Positions 42,243-51,087 of a stretch of 64,000 bases of DNA are shown one piece after another (within the stretch, counting starts at the first letter, position 1; each line of letters begins with the position of its first letter). The position numbers and the translations under genes are program-made. The DNA is taken from NCBI GenBank assembly GCA_049969475.1, contig JBMFOU010000019.1:1-64000 (forward strand), written 5' to 3'. Source of the stretch: UBA2030 sp049969475 (GTDB lineage Bacteria > Bacteroidota > Bacteroidia > Bacteroidales > TTA-H9). The notes under the pieces were generated by a model. That model saw only the letters and a program-made list of their open reading frames with translations. It made no database searches and was not told the DNA's origin.

Positions 42243-45200
42243 CTAGAATCTGGTTGCTAAAACCACTGAGGTTTTTACCACTTCCCGCTGTCCGTTGGTA
42301 TCATAGTATTCACAAATTATCAGGTAGCGACCCAAAGGTGCGAGTGTTCGGTCATCGCGGGTGCCATCCCACGAAAGAGAAGTTTGTGTACCCACCGATA
42401 AGGCCCGGGCCAGCTTTCGTACCTGCCGACCCATGGCATCGTATATACTTACATTGGCCAACCAGCCCTCACCCGGAGCCACCAAGACCAGGGTTACCAG
42501 GTCTTCTATTCCATCTCCATCAGGGGAAAATATGGGGGGTGCAACCGTAACCTTCCCGGAAGGTGAAGGGACTTCGGTATACTGGGAATTTTTCCCTGTT
42601 GGGGTACCAAATCCAGCCGATTCGGCTGCCGAGGTCCAATTGGTAGGGTCGGAGGTGGGACGCTGGGGGTTAATTCTTTCTAACGCCACTCCATCCAGGT
42701 TTTTAAGCACCGGCAGGTGCATAGCCTTACGATACTCGAGCCTGTCTATAATGGAAAGTTCATTTTCCCTCAGGGCTATGATTACCTTGCCGCCCGGGTC
42801 GGAGGCAAAGTCGGGCATTTGGGAAGTTTCAATGAGATGAGCAGGAGCTGGAACCGAATATTGACTTGCTACGGCATCGGGCAAACGGGTGAGACAGTAA
42901 TACTGTCCGGGGACCATCAGCCAGGCAGGCAGGAAAATAGTTTTCGGTTTAGATGTATCGGAAAGGCTTAGGTACGTGAGCGAGAAAGCCGAAAGGTCAA
43001 GAAGTTTGTCAGAAACATTAAGCAACTCAAGGTAATCAGCTCCGCCTGTGCGGGGATTGGTCAGTATTTCGTTGATAATAACTTCTCCTGGCCCCGGAAC
43101 CCCGGGAAGCCCAAATGCCACATCTTCTGAATCGGCAAGCAGGTTGCCAGCACAGTCATACATTTCGCCCTGAGGACGAAGCAGATAAGTTTTCCCCACT
43201 TCCATGGGGGAACTTAACGTAAGGATGAACACTTGATTCCGGTAATCGATAGGAGTAATTGAGATAAGAGTACCCGGACCATTCGGCAGCGACCAGTTCA
43301 AAAGCTCAACCACCGAAGTTTCATTCATGGGCTCAGAGAAATAAACGCTTACATGGATATCATCTGCAGGGTAAGCACGCAGGAGTTTGGGAGGTACAAG
43401 ATCGGGGTTAGCGGCTCTCACGGAGTTATCGCGGCCGGGGGTTCCTCCCATGGCATCTACCGAAGGCTTCCAATTCCCTTGCTGGGTGCAGGCATTGGAA
43501 TAGTCCACCATTTCGAGCGACCAACCTCCCTCTTTTTTGGGAGAGCTTCCATACCAAGCATCCGTGTAATCGACCCAGGAAATCACCTGGCCTATGGGAT
43601 TAATGAGAGCTACACTCTGGCCTGCATTAGTCAGCTGAAACGAACTAAACCCATAAAAAGCGCCATAGGCTCCCAGGGCCCCGGCGGCTGCATCCGGACC
43701 TACTATCAGATACGACTGGGGCTCCAGATAAGCCTGCTGAAAAACCCGGGTCGTAGTGCCAATCTGCAGGGCCCATCCCGAGAGGTCGATGGTGCCAGAG
43801 GTCTGGTTATAAAGTTCCACATATTCAAATTCGGGCAAACCCACCACAGGACTTGGATCGGCCATAATTTCTGTGATAAGAACGTCGAAGCGAGATGTGG
43901 GTGCCGGCACATTAAAATCACGAAAAGTATGGGCAGGTACCTCAACGCCCCGGCAGTTTTTCAGTCCCTCCTGTAAAACCAGCCGGTAAGAAACTCCTTG
44001 CTGGAATTCAGCCCCAAAATGCAACATGACAGTGGTAAAATCATCTCCAGCAATCCAGGCTGAGTCAGCAAAACCTATCGATGGACTTACCTTATAAAGC
44101 TGAGGGTTGACCAACGAGAGGCTGTCCATGTTCTGGTTAAAAATCAGCTTAAGGGTTGAGTGGTCGATAACAATGAGAGCCTCAGGGAGAGGCAGGTTAT
44201 TTAGGGTAGCGAGTACGGAATTGGGTCCGCCCGGGGTTCCTCCGCTGATGTTCTCCGAGGCCTTCCAGTTGGCTGCTCCCAAACATACCGCCATCGGATC
44301 TATCTGCTCAAGACTCCAGCCCCCATTGACCTTAGCCGGGTCGCGATACCATTTGTCTTTATAAACCACCCTCGAAATTAATCGGTTGTAATTATCCAGA
44401 ATCTTCACATCCTGGCCCGTATTAGCCAGGCTTAGTGAAGTGATGGCCGCACAATTTCCATAGGCCGAAAGCTCAGGGATGGCCTCAGGCCGGCAAAGGA
44501 TAAGAAAGCCACCGCCGGGGATCTCGCTGTCGGGGATGGTTTTCGAGGTACTCCCCGTTACGAGCTTCCAATTTTTAAGTTTTACAGGCCATTCCGTGGT
44601 ATTAAACAGTTCTATATATTCCCAATTGGGGAGCCCTACCGGAGGATCGGGATCGACCATCAACTCATTGATCACAATATCAAATGGTTGGGCTTGATAA
44701 AGTGAGAAGTTTCGAACCCAGGGACCCGCCTTGTTGCCGGCCAGGTCTTTTACTGAATCGATGGTCAAGGTGTAAGTGAGGCTAGGCTGAAAAGTTGTGG
44801 GGAACACAAGATTGACCTCACCTGCTGTCTGAGAGGAAAATACAACGCGGGATGGATACAGACTTCCTGGTTCAAGCCTGTAATTCAAAACCGAACCTGC
44901 AGGCTGGGGTGCTAAAGCTTCAGAGAACTGCAAAGCCAAAGAGGTATCGCTTGTAACCTCCAGCGAGAGCAAATCAGGCGGGGTGAGATCTACCTGTATT
45001 TCACCGGCATAAAAGTCATCGAAATACATTTTGGTGGCATTGCTCGATGTGTATTTACAATACACGCCAAAATATTGCGAAGAATTCAATTGAAGGTCAG
45101 TACCCGTTGCCTGGAGCTGGAAGTTAGAGCCACCGGAGGGGTCGGCCCAAATTTCCCAGGTGCCATCATTCTTATGAATAATTTTCACCCGAAGGGTAAA

Positions 45201-45662
45201 AGAAGAAGCCAGCAGTCCATCGGTTCCCCGGCAAATACTCACGGTTTGCGTCCCATTCTGACGGAAAAGTTCCAGGGCATCGTTCGAACCTGCTTCACCC
45301 ATTTGAAGAAAGTAACCATTGAGTGGCCCGCTCAGGTCTGGCTGATCAGAAGCAAGATAAACCCGGGCAAAATTATTTGATGAAGGAGCAAAGGAAAGTT
45401 TAACCCAAAACCTCCATTCGGCTGGAACCACCAGGGCCGATGAAGTAGTAAGCCAGGCAGCTCCTTCGCCACTGCCATTCAACTGCAACTGCTTTGAAGA
45501 ATTGATTTTAAACAAGGAGTTTGTTCCATTCCAGGTGGGATTTTGAGAAAAATCGCCATCATCGAAACCATCGGTAAATTGTGCCCGGGCTGACATCAGG
45601 CTGAGAAAAACACCCAACACAGCCATGAAAACCGGATTCTTGAGTGCACGACTCATGCGCAA
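42243..45662 (-). CDS. Secreted protein with three lamin-tail domains and T9SS-type C-terminus
   Basis: The 1139-residue protein has a signal peptide (FMAVLGVFLSLMSARA) and then a laminin-G/concanavalin-like region (~30-215). Ig-like SbsA/Big_5 segments (~220-330) are seen in PPDLLSLEVTSDTSLALQFSEAL and later TPIDYR-type strands. Three lamin-tail domains begin FDIVINELMVDPDPPVGLPNWEYIE, FDVLITEIMADPSPVVGLPEFEYVE and GEVIINEILTNPRTGGADYLE. The C-terminus (PPIFSPDGDGIEDLVTLVL to the end) is a FlgD-Ig-like / gliding-associated domain used as a type B sorting signal. It is probably surface-exposed or released. Start may be the second Met (residue 3). It is divergent from asd. Confidence 0.85.
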   Translation of the reverse strand: MRMSRALKNPVFMAVLGVFLSLMSARAQFTDGFDDGDFSQNPTWNGTNSLFKINSSKQLQLNGSGEGAAWLTTSSALVVPAEWRFWVKLSFAPSSNNFARVYLASDQPDLSGPLNGYFLQMGEAGSNDALELFRQNGTQTVSICRGTDGLLASSFTLRVKIIHKNDGTWEIWADPSGGSNFQLQATGTDLQLNSSQYFGVYCKYTSSNATKMYFDDFYAGEIQVDLTPPDLLSLEVTSDTSLALQFSEALAPQPAGSVLNYRLEPGSLYPSRVVFSSQTAGEVNLVFPTTFQPSLTYTLTIDSVKDLAGNKAGPWVRNFSLYQAQPFDIVINELMVDPDPPVGLPNWEYIELFNTTEWPVKLKNWKLVTGSTSKTIPDSEIPGGGFLILCRPEAIPELSAYGNCAAITSLSLANTGQDVKILDNYNRLISRVVYKDKWYRDPAKVNGGWSLEQIDPMAVCLGAANWKASENISGGTPGGPNSVLATLNNLPLPEALIVIDHSTLKLIFNQNMDSLSLVNPQLYKVSPSIGFADSAWIAGDDFTTVMLHFGAEFQQGVSYRLVLQEGLKNCRGVEVPAHTFRDFNVPAPTSRFDVLITEIMADPSPVVGLPEFEYVELYNQTSGTIDLSGWALQIGTTTRVFQQAYLEPQSYLIVGPDAAAGALGAYGAFYGFSSFQLTNAGQSVALINPIGQVISWVDYTDAWYGSSPKKEGGWSLEMVDYSNACTQQGNWKPSVDAMGGTPGRDNSVRAANPDLVPPKLLRAYPADDIHVSVYFSEPMNETSVVELLNWSLPNGPGTLISITPIDYRNQVFILTLSSPMEVGKTYLLRPQGEMYDCAGNLLADSEDVAFGLPGVPGPGEVIINEILTNPRTGGADYLELLNVSDKLLDLSAFSLTYLSLSDTSKPKTIFLPAWLMVPGQYYCLTRLPDAVASQYSVPAPAHLIETSQMPDFASDPGGKVIIALRENELSIIDRLEYRKAMHLPVLKNLDGVALERINPQRPTSDPTNWTSAAESAGFGTPTGKNSQYTEVPSPSGKVTVAPPIFSPDGDGIEDLVTLVLVAPGEGWLANVSIYDAMGRQVRKLARALSVGTQTSLSWDGTRDDRTLAPLGRYLIICEYYDTNGQREVVKTSVVLATRF

Positions 45663-45692
45663 GGATTTAAGGCATTGAAAGTGTAAATATAG

Positions 45693-45700
45693 TATTTTTG
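45693..45700 (+). promoter_or_regulatory. Putative -7 element for asd
   Basis: TATTTTTG matches TAnnTTTG; a TTG lies 15 bases upstream (45675-45677). The asd ATG is at 45743. Confidence 0.5.
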
Positions 45701-45742
45701 CCGGCCTGTGTATTCAGGCAGTTAAAACAGAATTTCAAACCC

Positions 45743-46741
45743 ATGCCCAAAATTGCCGTAGTAGGAGCTACAGGCCTGGTAGGCCGTAAAATGATAGAAA
45801 AAGTTACCTCTTCTGAAATATTTAGGAACTGGGAGTTGCTGGCAGTAGCTTCCGAGAGATCAGCTGGTAATGAAATACTCATTGCTGGGAATAAGCAGAA
45901 AGTATTGACAGCCCGGGAAGCTTTGGGTCAAGAACCGGAACTTGCTTTGTTTTCGGCAGGTGCAGAAGCTTCGGGAGAGCTTGCCCCTCAGTTTGCCCAG
46001 TACGGATTTGTGGTTGACAACAGCTCATTTTGGCGTATGGACCCTCAGGTGCCGCTGGTGGTGCCTGAAATCAATTCACATACTATCAGTCCCTCCACAC
46101 GCATTATTGCCAATCCCAACTGCTCCACCATACAAATGGTACTCGCACTATCGCGTCTGCACACCAGATATGGCATACGGCGCATTGTTGTGGCCACTTA
46201 TCAATCAGTAACAGGCTCAGGGCAAAAGGGGATAGCGCAGTTGGAAGCAGAAGAGCAACAACTTAGCGCAGAAAATCCGGCCTATCCCCACCCTATCCAT
46301 CGCAACCTGATTCCTCACGGAGGTAGCTTTCTTGAGAATGGCTACACCACGGAAGAGATTAAACTGGTAAATGAAACCAGGAAAATCCTGGGTGACTCAT
46401 CCATCAATGTTACTGCCATGGTGGTGCGAGTTCCTGTTAGGGGCGGGCACAGCGAAGCGGTAAACGTTGAATTCAGGGAAGAGTTTAATTTGGAAGAAGT
46501 GAGACAGATACTCACAGCTACTCCGGGCGTAAAGGTGCTGGATAATCCCTCGGAGAATATATATCCTATGCCTCTGTATGCCGAAGGAAATGATGAAGTA
46601 TTTGTGGGCCGTATTCGCAGGGATGAATCGCAGCCTCGTACGCTTAACATGTGGATTGTGTCGGACAACCTGTTGAAAGGAGCTGCCACCAATGCAGTGC
46701 AAATTGCTGAATTTTTGGTAAAAAAAGGTTTTATAGCTTGA
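45743..46741 (+). CDS. asd: Aspartate-semialdehyde dehydrogenase
   Basis: The 332-residue enzyme starts PKIAVVGATGLVGRKMIEKV, an NADP-binding Rossmann start. The catalytic cysteine is in NPNCSTIQMVLAL, and TYQSVTGSGQKG and VRVPVRGGHSEAVNVEF complete the active site. It reduces aspartyl phosphate to the semialdehyde in lysine, threonine, methionine and diaminopimelate synthesis. The ATG at 45743 is used; the open frame from 45698 overlaps the promoter. ribF begins 4 bases after the stop. Confidence 0.96.
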   Translation: MPKIAVVGATGLVGRKMIEKVTSSEIFRNWELLAVASERSAGNEILIAGNKQKVLTAREALGQEPELALFSAGAEASGELAPQFAQYGFVVDNSSFWRMDPQVPLVVPEINSHTISPSTRIIANPNCSTIQMVLALSRLHTRYGIRRIVVATYQSVTGSGQKGIAQLEAEEQQLSAENPAYPHPIHRNLIPHGGSFLENGYTTEEIKLVNETRKILGDSSINVTAMVVRVPVRGGHSEAVNVEFREEFNLEEVRQILTATPGVKVLDNPSENIYPMPLYAEGNDEVFVGRIRRDESQPRTLNMWIVSDNLLKGAATNAVQIAEFLVKKGFIA

Positions 46742-46745
46742 CGCC

Positions 46746-47708
46746 GTGAAAATCCACAGGGAGCTTGAACACTTGCCGGAATTCAAAAATCCGGTGGTAA
46801 CCGTAGGAACTTTCGATGGAGTTCACCGGGGACACCGGAAGATCCTGGAACGCATGCGCGAAATTGGCGCACAAAACGGAGGCGAGACCCTTGTGGTTAC
46901 CTTCGAACCTCATCCCCGAATGGTACTTGCTCCCTACGGAACCCCTGTAAGACTCATCAACATTCCCCGACGTAAATACCAGATATTTGAATCGTTAGGC
47001 ATCGACCATGTAGTGGTAATCCATTTCACACCTGAATTTGCTCGCACACCCTGGGAAGCGTTTATCCGCAACTTTCTGGTAGGCCGCCTTGGGGTGAAAT
47101 GCCTGGTTGTTGGTTACGATCACCGCTTTGGGCAAGGCCGGGAGGGAGATCATGAAAAACTCCTGGCAATGGCCAAAGAGACGGGTTTCTGCGTAGAAGA
47201 AATTCCGCCTTTTTATCTCGATGGCCACGAAGTTAGTTCCACACGCATACGCAATGCCCTGCATGCAGGCAACATACGCCTGGCCAACTTTCTGCTGGGC
47301 TATGAATATTCTATAACCGGTACTGTAGTGCATGGAAACAGGTTGGGACATCAGCTGGGCTTTCCCACTGCCAACATTGACACCGACGACAAATACAAAC
47401 TTATTGCTGCTCAAGGAGTTTACGTGGCCCGGGCTGAATATCAGGGAATCGTGTACGGCGGAATGTGTAACATTGGAAATCGTCCCACAGTGGAAGCGGG
47501 AAGCTTTGCAGTAGAAGTACACATCTTTGATTTTGACCGGGACATTTACGGTGAAACCCTTACTATTTACTTTGTGGACCGGCTACGCAACGAAACCCGC
47601 TTCGAATCGCTCGATGCCCTGAGGGCTCAACTGGAATTAGACCGAAAAATGGCACTTGAAATCCTTGAGCGAATTCCCGATGGAAACGCCTGGCTTAATC
47701 AGCGGTAA
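46746..47708 (+). CDS. ribF: Bifunctional riboflavin kinase / FAD synthetase
   Basis: The 320-residue protein has an N-terminal FAD synthetase (nucleotidyltransferase) domain with VTVGTFDGVHRGHRKIL and a later EVSSTRIRNALHAGNI. The C-terminal riboflavin kinase domain has GNRLGHQLGFPTANI and VYGGMCNIGNRPT. It makes FMN and FAD. The start codon is GTG at 46746. It is directly downstream of asd and its last 10 bases overlap the convergent nitroreductase gene. Confidence 0.96.
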   Translation: MKIHRELEHLPEFKNPVVTVGTFDGVHRGHRKILERMREIGAQNGGETLVVTFEPHPRMVLAPYGTPVRLINIPRRKYQIFESLGIDHVVVIHFTPEFARTPWEAFIRNFLVGRLGVKCLVVGYDHRFGQGREGDHEKLLAMAKETGFCVEEIPPFYLDGHEVSSTRIRNALHAGNIRLANFLLGYEYSITGTVVHGNRLGHQLGFPTANIDTDDKYKLIAAQGVYVARAEYQGIVYGGMCNIGNRPTVEAGSFAVEVHIFDFDRDIYGETLTIYFVDRLRNETRFESLDALRAQLELDRKMALEILERIPDGNAWLNQR

Positions 47709-48247
47709 GAGTTATATCGACGGAATTCATCCATCGGTTTGCGCTTCTTTTCTTTTACAGCCTCGTCTTCAACCGGGTATCCTACTGCAATAAGAAGCCC
47801 TATGTTTTTGGAAGAAGGAATCTTGAGTAAATCCTTTATAGGAGCCTCATTAAACCAGCCCAACATACATGTGCCCAGGCCTTCTTCCTGGGCCTGCAAA
47901 CAAAAATGTTCGGCTGCAATGCCAATGTCGATGAGTGGCCATTCTTTCTTCTTGATGAGTTCCCCCACTTGAGTAATCAGCTTGGGCTTTTCCATCACAA
48001 TCACCACCACGGCACCAGCCTTAAGCACGAATTTATTGAAGGATACCAGCCGGCTATAGGTTTCATGAGCAATTTTATCTTTCAGTGCCTGATCATCCAC
48101 CACAATGAAAGTCCAGGGTTGGCTGTTGCTGGCCGAAGGAGCCAAACGGGCAGCCTCGAGGCAGCGTTCCAGTTTTTCCCGTTCCACTGGACGGCCGTCG
48201 TATTGCCGGGTACTATGTCTTAATCTGACAAGGTCAAGAAAACTCAT
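47699..48247 (-). CDS. Nitroreductase-family flavoprotein
   Basis: The 182-residue protein has the FMN-binding start VRLRHSTRQYDGRPVEREKLERCLEAARLAPSASNSQPW. Further features are a central DIGIAAEHFCLQAQEEGLGTCMLGWFNE helix and LLIAVGYPV near the end. Nitroreductases bind FMN and reduce quinones, nitro compounds or related electrophiles using NAD(P)H. The length is short but normal for the family. It is convergent with ribF (10-base overlap). Confidence 0.93.
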   Translation of the reverse strand: MSFLDLVRLRHSTRQYDGRPVEREKLERCLEAARLAPSASNSQPWTFIVVDDQALKDKIAHETYSRLVSFNKFVLKAGAVVVIVMEKPKLITQVGELIKKKEWPLIDIGIAAEHFCLQAQEEGLGTCMLGWFNEAPIKDLLKIPSSKNIGLLIAVGYPVEDEAVKEKKRKPMDEFRRYNSYR

Positions 48248-48456
48248 GACTTTTGGTTTTTTTAGTGCTTACGAAATTACAACAAAACTCCATAGAACAT
48301 GAGATGGTAATCCACCCTGGCACGGGCATTCAAAAAATCCCAATAAATACCATCAATGCAAATCCTTTTATTTCATAAACTTATGAAACATTATAGGCCT
48401 GTCTGAGCGAGTGTTTGGAACAACCCCTCAAGGGAAGCCTCTCCCAATAATTTCTT

Positions 48457-48464
48457 TAATTTTG
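48457..48464 (+). promoter_or_regulatory. Putative -7 element for the aminopeptidase-led operon
   Basis: TAATTTTG matches TAnnTTTG. The aminopeptidase ATG follows at 48499. The upstream TTG was not found at standard spacing. It may serve the long gene run to the end of the window. Confidence 0.5.
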
Positions 48465-48498
48465 CGGTTTACATTTCTGAAAAAACACGCTGTGACTC

Positions 48499-49944
48499 AT
48501 GATCACCCTGCATAAATCCCTTTTACGTGAAGATTTTAATACTACCACTCTTTTTGTGGTTCGCAGTCTGCAAAGCCTGCCAGAAGGATGGCTAAGCCAG
48601 GAAGAGCTTGAATATGTACATCGAATAAGCCAGGACCAGGAACAAATCCAGGCTATCTTACCCCGGGGGACCTACAGCTGGGTCATTACCCTACCTAAAA
48701 CGGATGAAGATGAAAGCGTTCGTGCCGAATTTCAGCGTAGGGCCGGAGCCGCCTCAAGGAAAATTTTTGTTAAGGAGAAAACCCGGGCGATAAAAATCGT
48801 TTCTTTTGACCTGCCAGCCAAAGACCTGTATCACTTCACCGAAGGATTTGTGTTGGACAACTACACCTTTAGCAAATATATTACCGACCCGGCCAAGATT
48901 CCCCATACAATTCAAGAAATACAGTTGCATTCAGAGGATTTGGGCGAGGCCGATGTGGACCGTTTGCGGATACTATCAGAGGCTGTATTTTTCTGCCGCG
49001 ACCTGGTCAATGAACCGGCTTCGGCGCTTAATGCAGAGGTACTGGCCCAGGTGCTTTTCGAAGAAGCCTCGAAAGTGGGCGTCAAGGCCGAGGTATTCAA
49101 TATCAAAAAAATAGAAGCCTTAAAGATGGGAGGCCTGCTTTCGGTGAATAAGGGAAGTAGCATACCGCCCACTTTTACGGTGCTGGAATGGAAGCCTCAA
49201 CAGCCTGTGAACGATAAGCCATTGGTGCTCATCGGCAAAGGGGTAACCTTCGATACCGGAGGGATGAATCTGAAAACGGGCACATTTATGGACGGTATGA
49301 AGATGGATATGGCCGGAGCTGCGACGGTATCGGCCGCCTTGCTCTCCATCGCCCGTATGGGGCTGCCTTTGCATGTGATAGCCCTGATACCGGCCACCGA
49401 CAACCGGATTAACTCCGATGCCATGGTACCTGGCGATGTAATAACCATACACAACGGGAAAACCGTAGAAGTACTCAATACCGATGCCGAAGGAAGACTG
49501 ATACTGGCCGATGCCTTAAGCTATGCCGCAAGGCTCGACCCCGTGCTGGTAATCACCGTAGCCACCCTCACAGGTGCCGCTGCCCGGGCCGTTGGTCCTT
49601 TCGGAATGGTAATGATGCAGGTAAAAGCCGCCACCTGGACCGAAAAACTTAAAAAAAGCGGACAGGCTACCTACGAACGCATGGTGGAATTCCCCATGTG
49701 GGATGAGTATGCCGGCCTCTTGAAATCGAATATTGCCGATATTAAGAACGTTGGGCCAGCTGAGGCAGGCGCTATCACAGCCGCCAAATTCCTGGAATTC
49801 TTTACCTCCTACCCCTTTATCCACCTCGACATTGCCGGGACGTCGTTTGCCGAGAAACCCGAACATTATATCACTCAGGGAGCCACGGGTACCGGCGTCA
49901 GACTGCTGGTGCATTTTGCTGAGAGCCTCATTGATTTGGCCTGA
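48499..49944 (+). CDS. Leucyl aminopeptidase family protein (M17)
   Basis: The 481-residue protein has the M17 C-terminal catalytic domain. The metal-binding lysine and aspartate are in LIGKGVTFDTGGMNLKTG, and MDGMKMDMAGAATV and the signature NTDAEGRLILADAL follow. The N-terminal domain (~1-165) is less conserved, as is usual. It removes N-terminal amino acids in the cytoplasm. pdxA begins 26 bases after the stop, so the two are probably in one transcript. Confidence 0.95.
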   Translation: MITLHKSLLREDFNTTTLFVVRSLQSLPEGWLSQEELEYVHRISQDQEQIQAILPRGTYSWVITLPKTDEDESVRAEFQRRAGAASRKIFVKEKTRAIKIVSFDLPAKDLYHFTEGFVLDNYTFSKYITDPAKIPHTIQEIQLHSEDLGEADVDRLRILSEAVFFCRDLVNEPASALNAEVLAQVLFEEASKVGVKAEVFNIKKIEALKMGGLLSVNKGSSIPPTFTVLEWKPQQPVNDKPLVLIGKGVTFDTGGMNLKTGTFMDGMKMDMAGAATVSAALLSIARMGLPLHVIALIPATDNRINSDAMVPGDVITIHNGKTVEVLNTDAEGRLILADALSYAARLDPVLVITVATLTGAAARAVGPFGMVMMQVKAATWTEKLKKSGQATYERMVEFPMWDEYAGLLKSNIADIKNVGPAEAGAITAAKFLEFFTSYPFIHLDIAGTSFAEKPEHYITQGATGTGVRLLVHFAESLIDLA

Positions 49945-49970
49945 AACCTTACGAAAAAAACTACTGAACC

Positions 49971-51080
49971 ATGTATAATCACCTTTTCTTTTCCAAACCC
50001 AGAGAAGTAATTGCTGAGGGAGAAATTCGCGTGGGAATTACCCATGGTGATATCAATGGCATTGGTTACGAAGTAATTATGAAAACCCTCGCAGAAGAAG
50101 GCATCTTCAATCACTTTGTACCCATTCTTTACGGAACTTCCAAAATCACCTCCTATCATCGTAAAACCATTAATATTCCCGATTTACCTTTCAATCATAT
50201 TCGTAAAGCGTCACAAGCTCAAAAACATAAGCTAAACATTGTGAACATTACGGACAAAGAAGTAAAGGTAAACCTGGGACAGTCCACCACCGAGGCAGGC
50301 GAACTGGCAGCGCTTGCTTTGCAAATGGCTTGCCGCGACCTTGAGGAAGGGCACATTGATGTATTGGTAACTGCCCCTATCAACAAACACAACATTCAAT
50401 CCGAACAGTTTCAATTTCCCGGGCATACGGAGTATCTTGCCCATCGCTTTGGTGCATGTTGTCCTTTAATGCTCATGATAGCCGACAATCTCCGCATCGG
50501 TACCATTACGGGACATTTGCCTTTGCGCAAAGTGGCCGATACTATAACCGAAGAATTAATTATCAACAAAATAAAAATCACTGAACAGTCGCTCATTCAG
50601 GATTTTGGCATTACCAAGCCCCGAATAGCAGTGCTTAGCCTCAATCCGCATGCTGGAGATCAAGGATTATTAGGCGATGAAGATGAAAAAATAGTAGCTC
50701 CCGCACTGAAGAAAGCACTGGAAGAAGGTTACCTGGTTTTCGGGCCTTATCCGGCCGATGGCTTCTTTGGTTCAGGCGAGTTTCGGAAGTTTGATGCTAT
50801 TCTGGCCATGTACCATGACCAGGGCTTAACTCCTTTCAAGTTATTGGCTGAAGGACGAGGAGTAAACTTTACTGCAGGACTGCCTGTGGTCAGAACCTCG
50901 CCAGCCCACGGCACGGCTTACGAAATTGCCGGCAAAGACCAAGCCTCCAGCCTGTCGATGCGCGAAGCCATTTTTTGGGCCATCGATATTTACGCAAACC
51001 GCTTACGATATGCCGATATGACGGCCAACCCTCTGCGCAGGAGCAAGGAGGGAGAAGCAGCTACTCAGCTGGAAGATTGA
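49971..51080 (+). CDS. pdxA: 4-hydroxythreonine-4-phosphate dehydrogenase
   Basis: The 369-residue enzyme contains GITHGDINGIGYEVIMK and DVLVTAPINKHNIQ. The metal/substrate site is in FPGHTEYLAHRFG, LSLNPHAGDQGLLGDED and AMYHDQGLTPFKLL. PdxA oxidises 4-phospho-hydroxythreonine in DXP-dependent pyridoxal phosphate synthesis. It has an extra ~20-residue N-terminus before the conserved core. It is 7 bases upstream of murF-alr. Confidence 0.95.
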   Translation: MYNHLFFSKPREVIAEGEIRVGITHGDINGIGYEVIMKTLAEEGIFNHFVPILYGTSKITSYHRKTINIPDLPFNHIRKASQAQKHKLNIVNITDKEVKVNLGQSTTEAGELAALALQMACRDLEEGHIDVLVTAPINKHNIQSEQFQFPGHTEYLAHRFGACCPLMLMIADNLRIGTITGHLPLRKVADTITEELIINKIKITEQSLIQDFGITKPRIAVLSLNPHAGDQGLLGDEDEKIVAPALKKALEEGYLVFGPYPADGFFGSGEFRKFDAILAMYHDQGLTPFKLLAEGRGVNFTAGLPVVRTSPAHGTAYEIAGKDQASSLSMREAIFWAIDIYANRLRYADMTANPLRRSKEGEAATQLED

Positions 51081-51087
51081 CCCTGGA

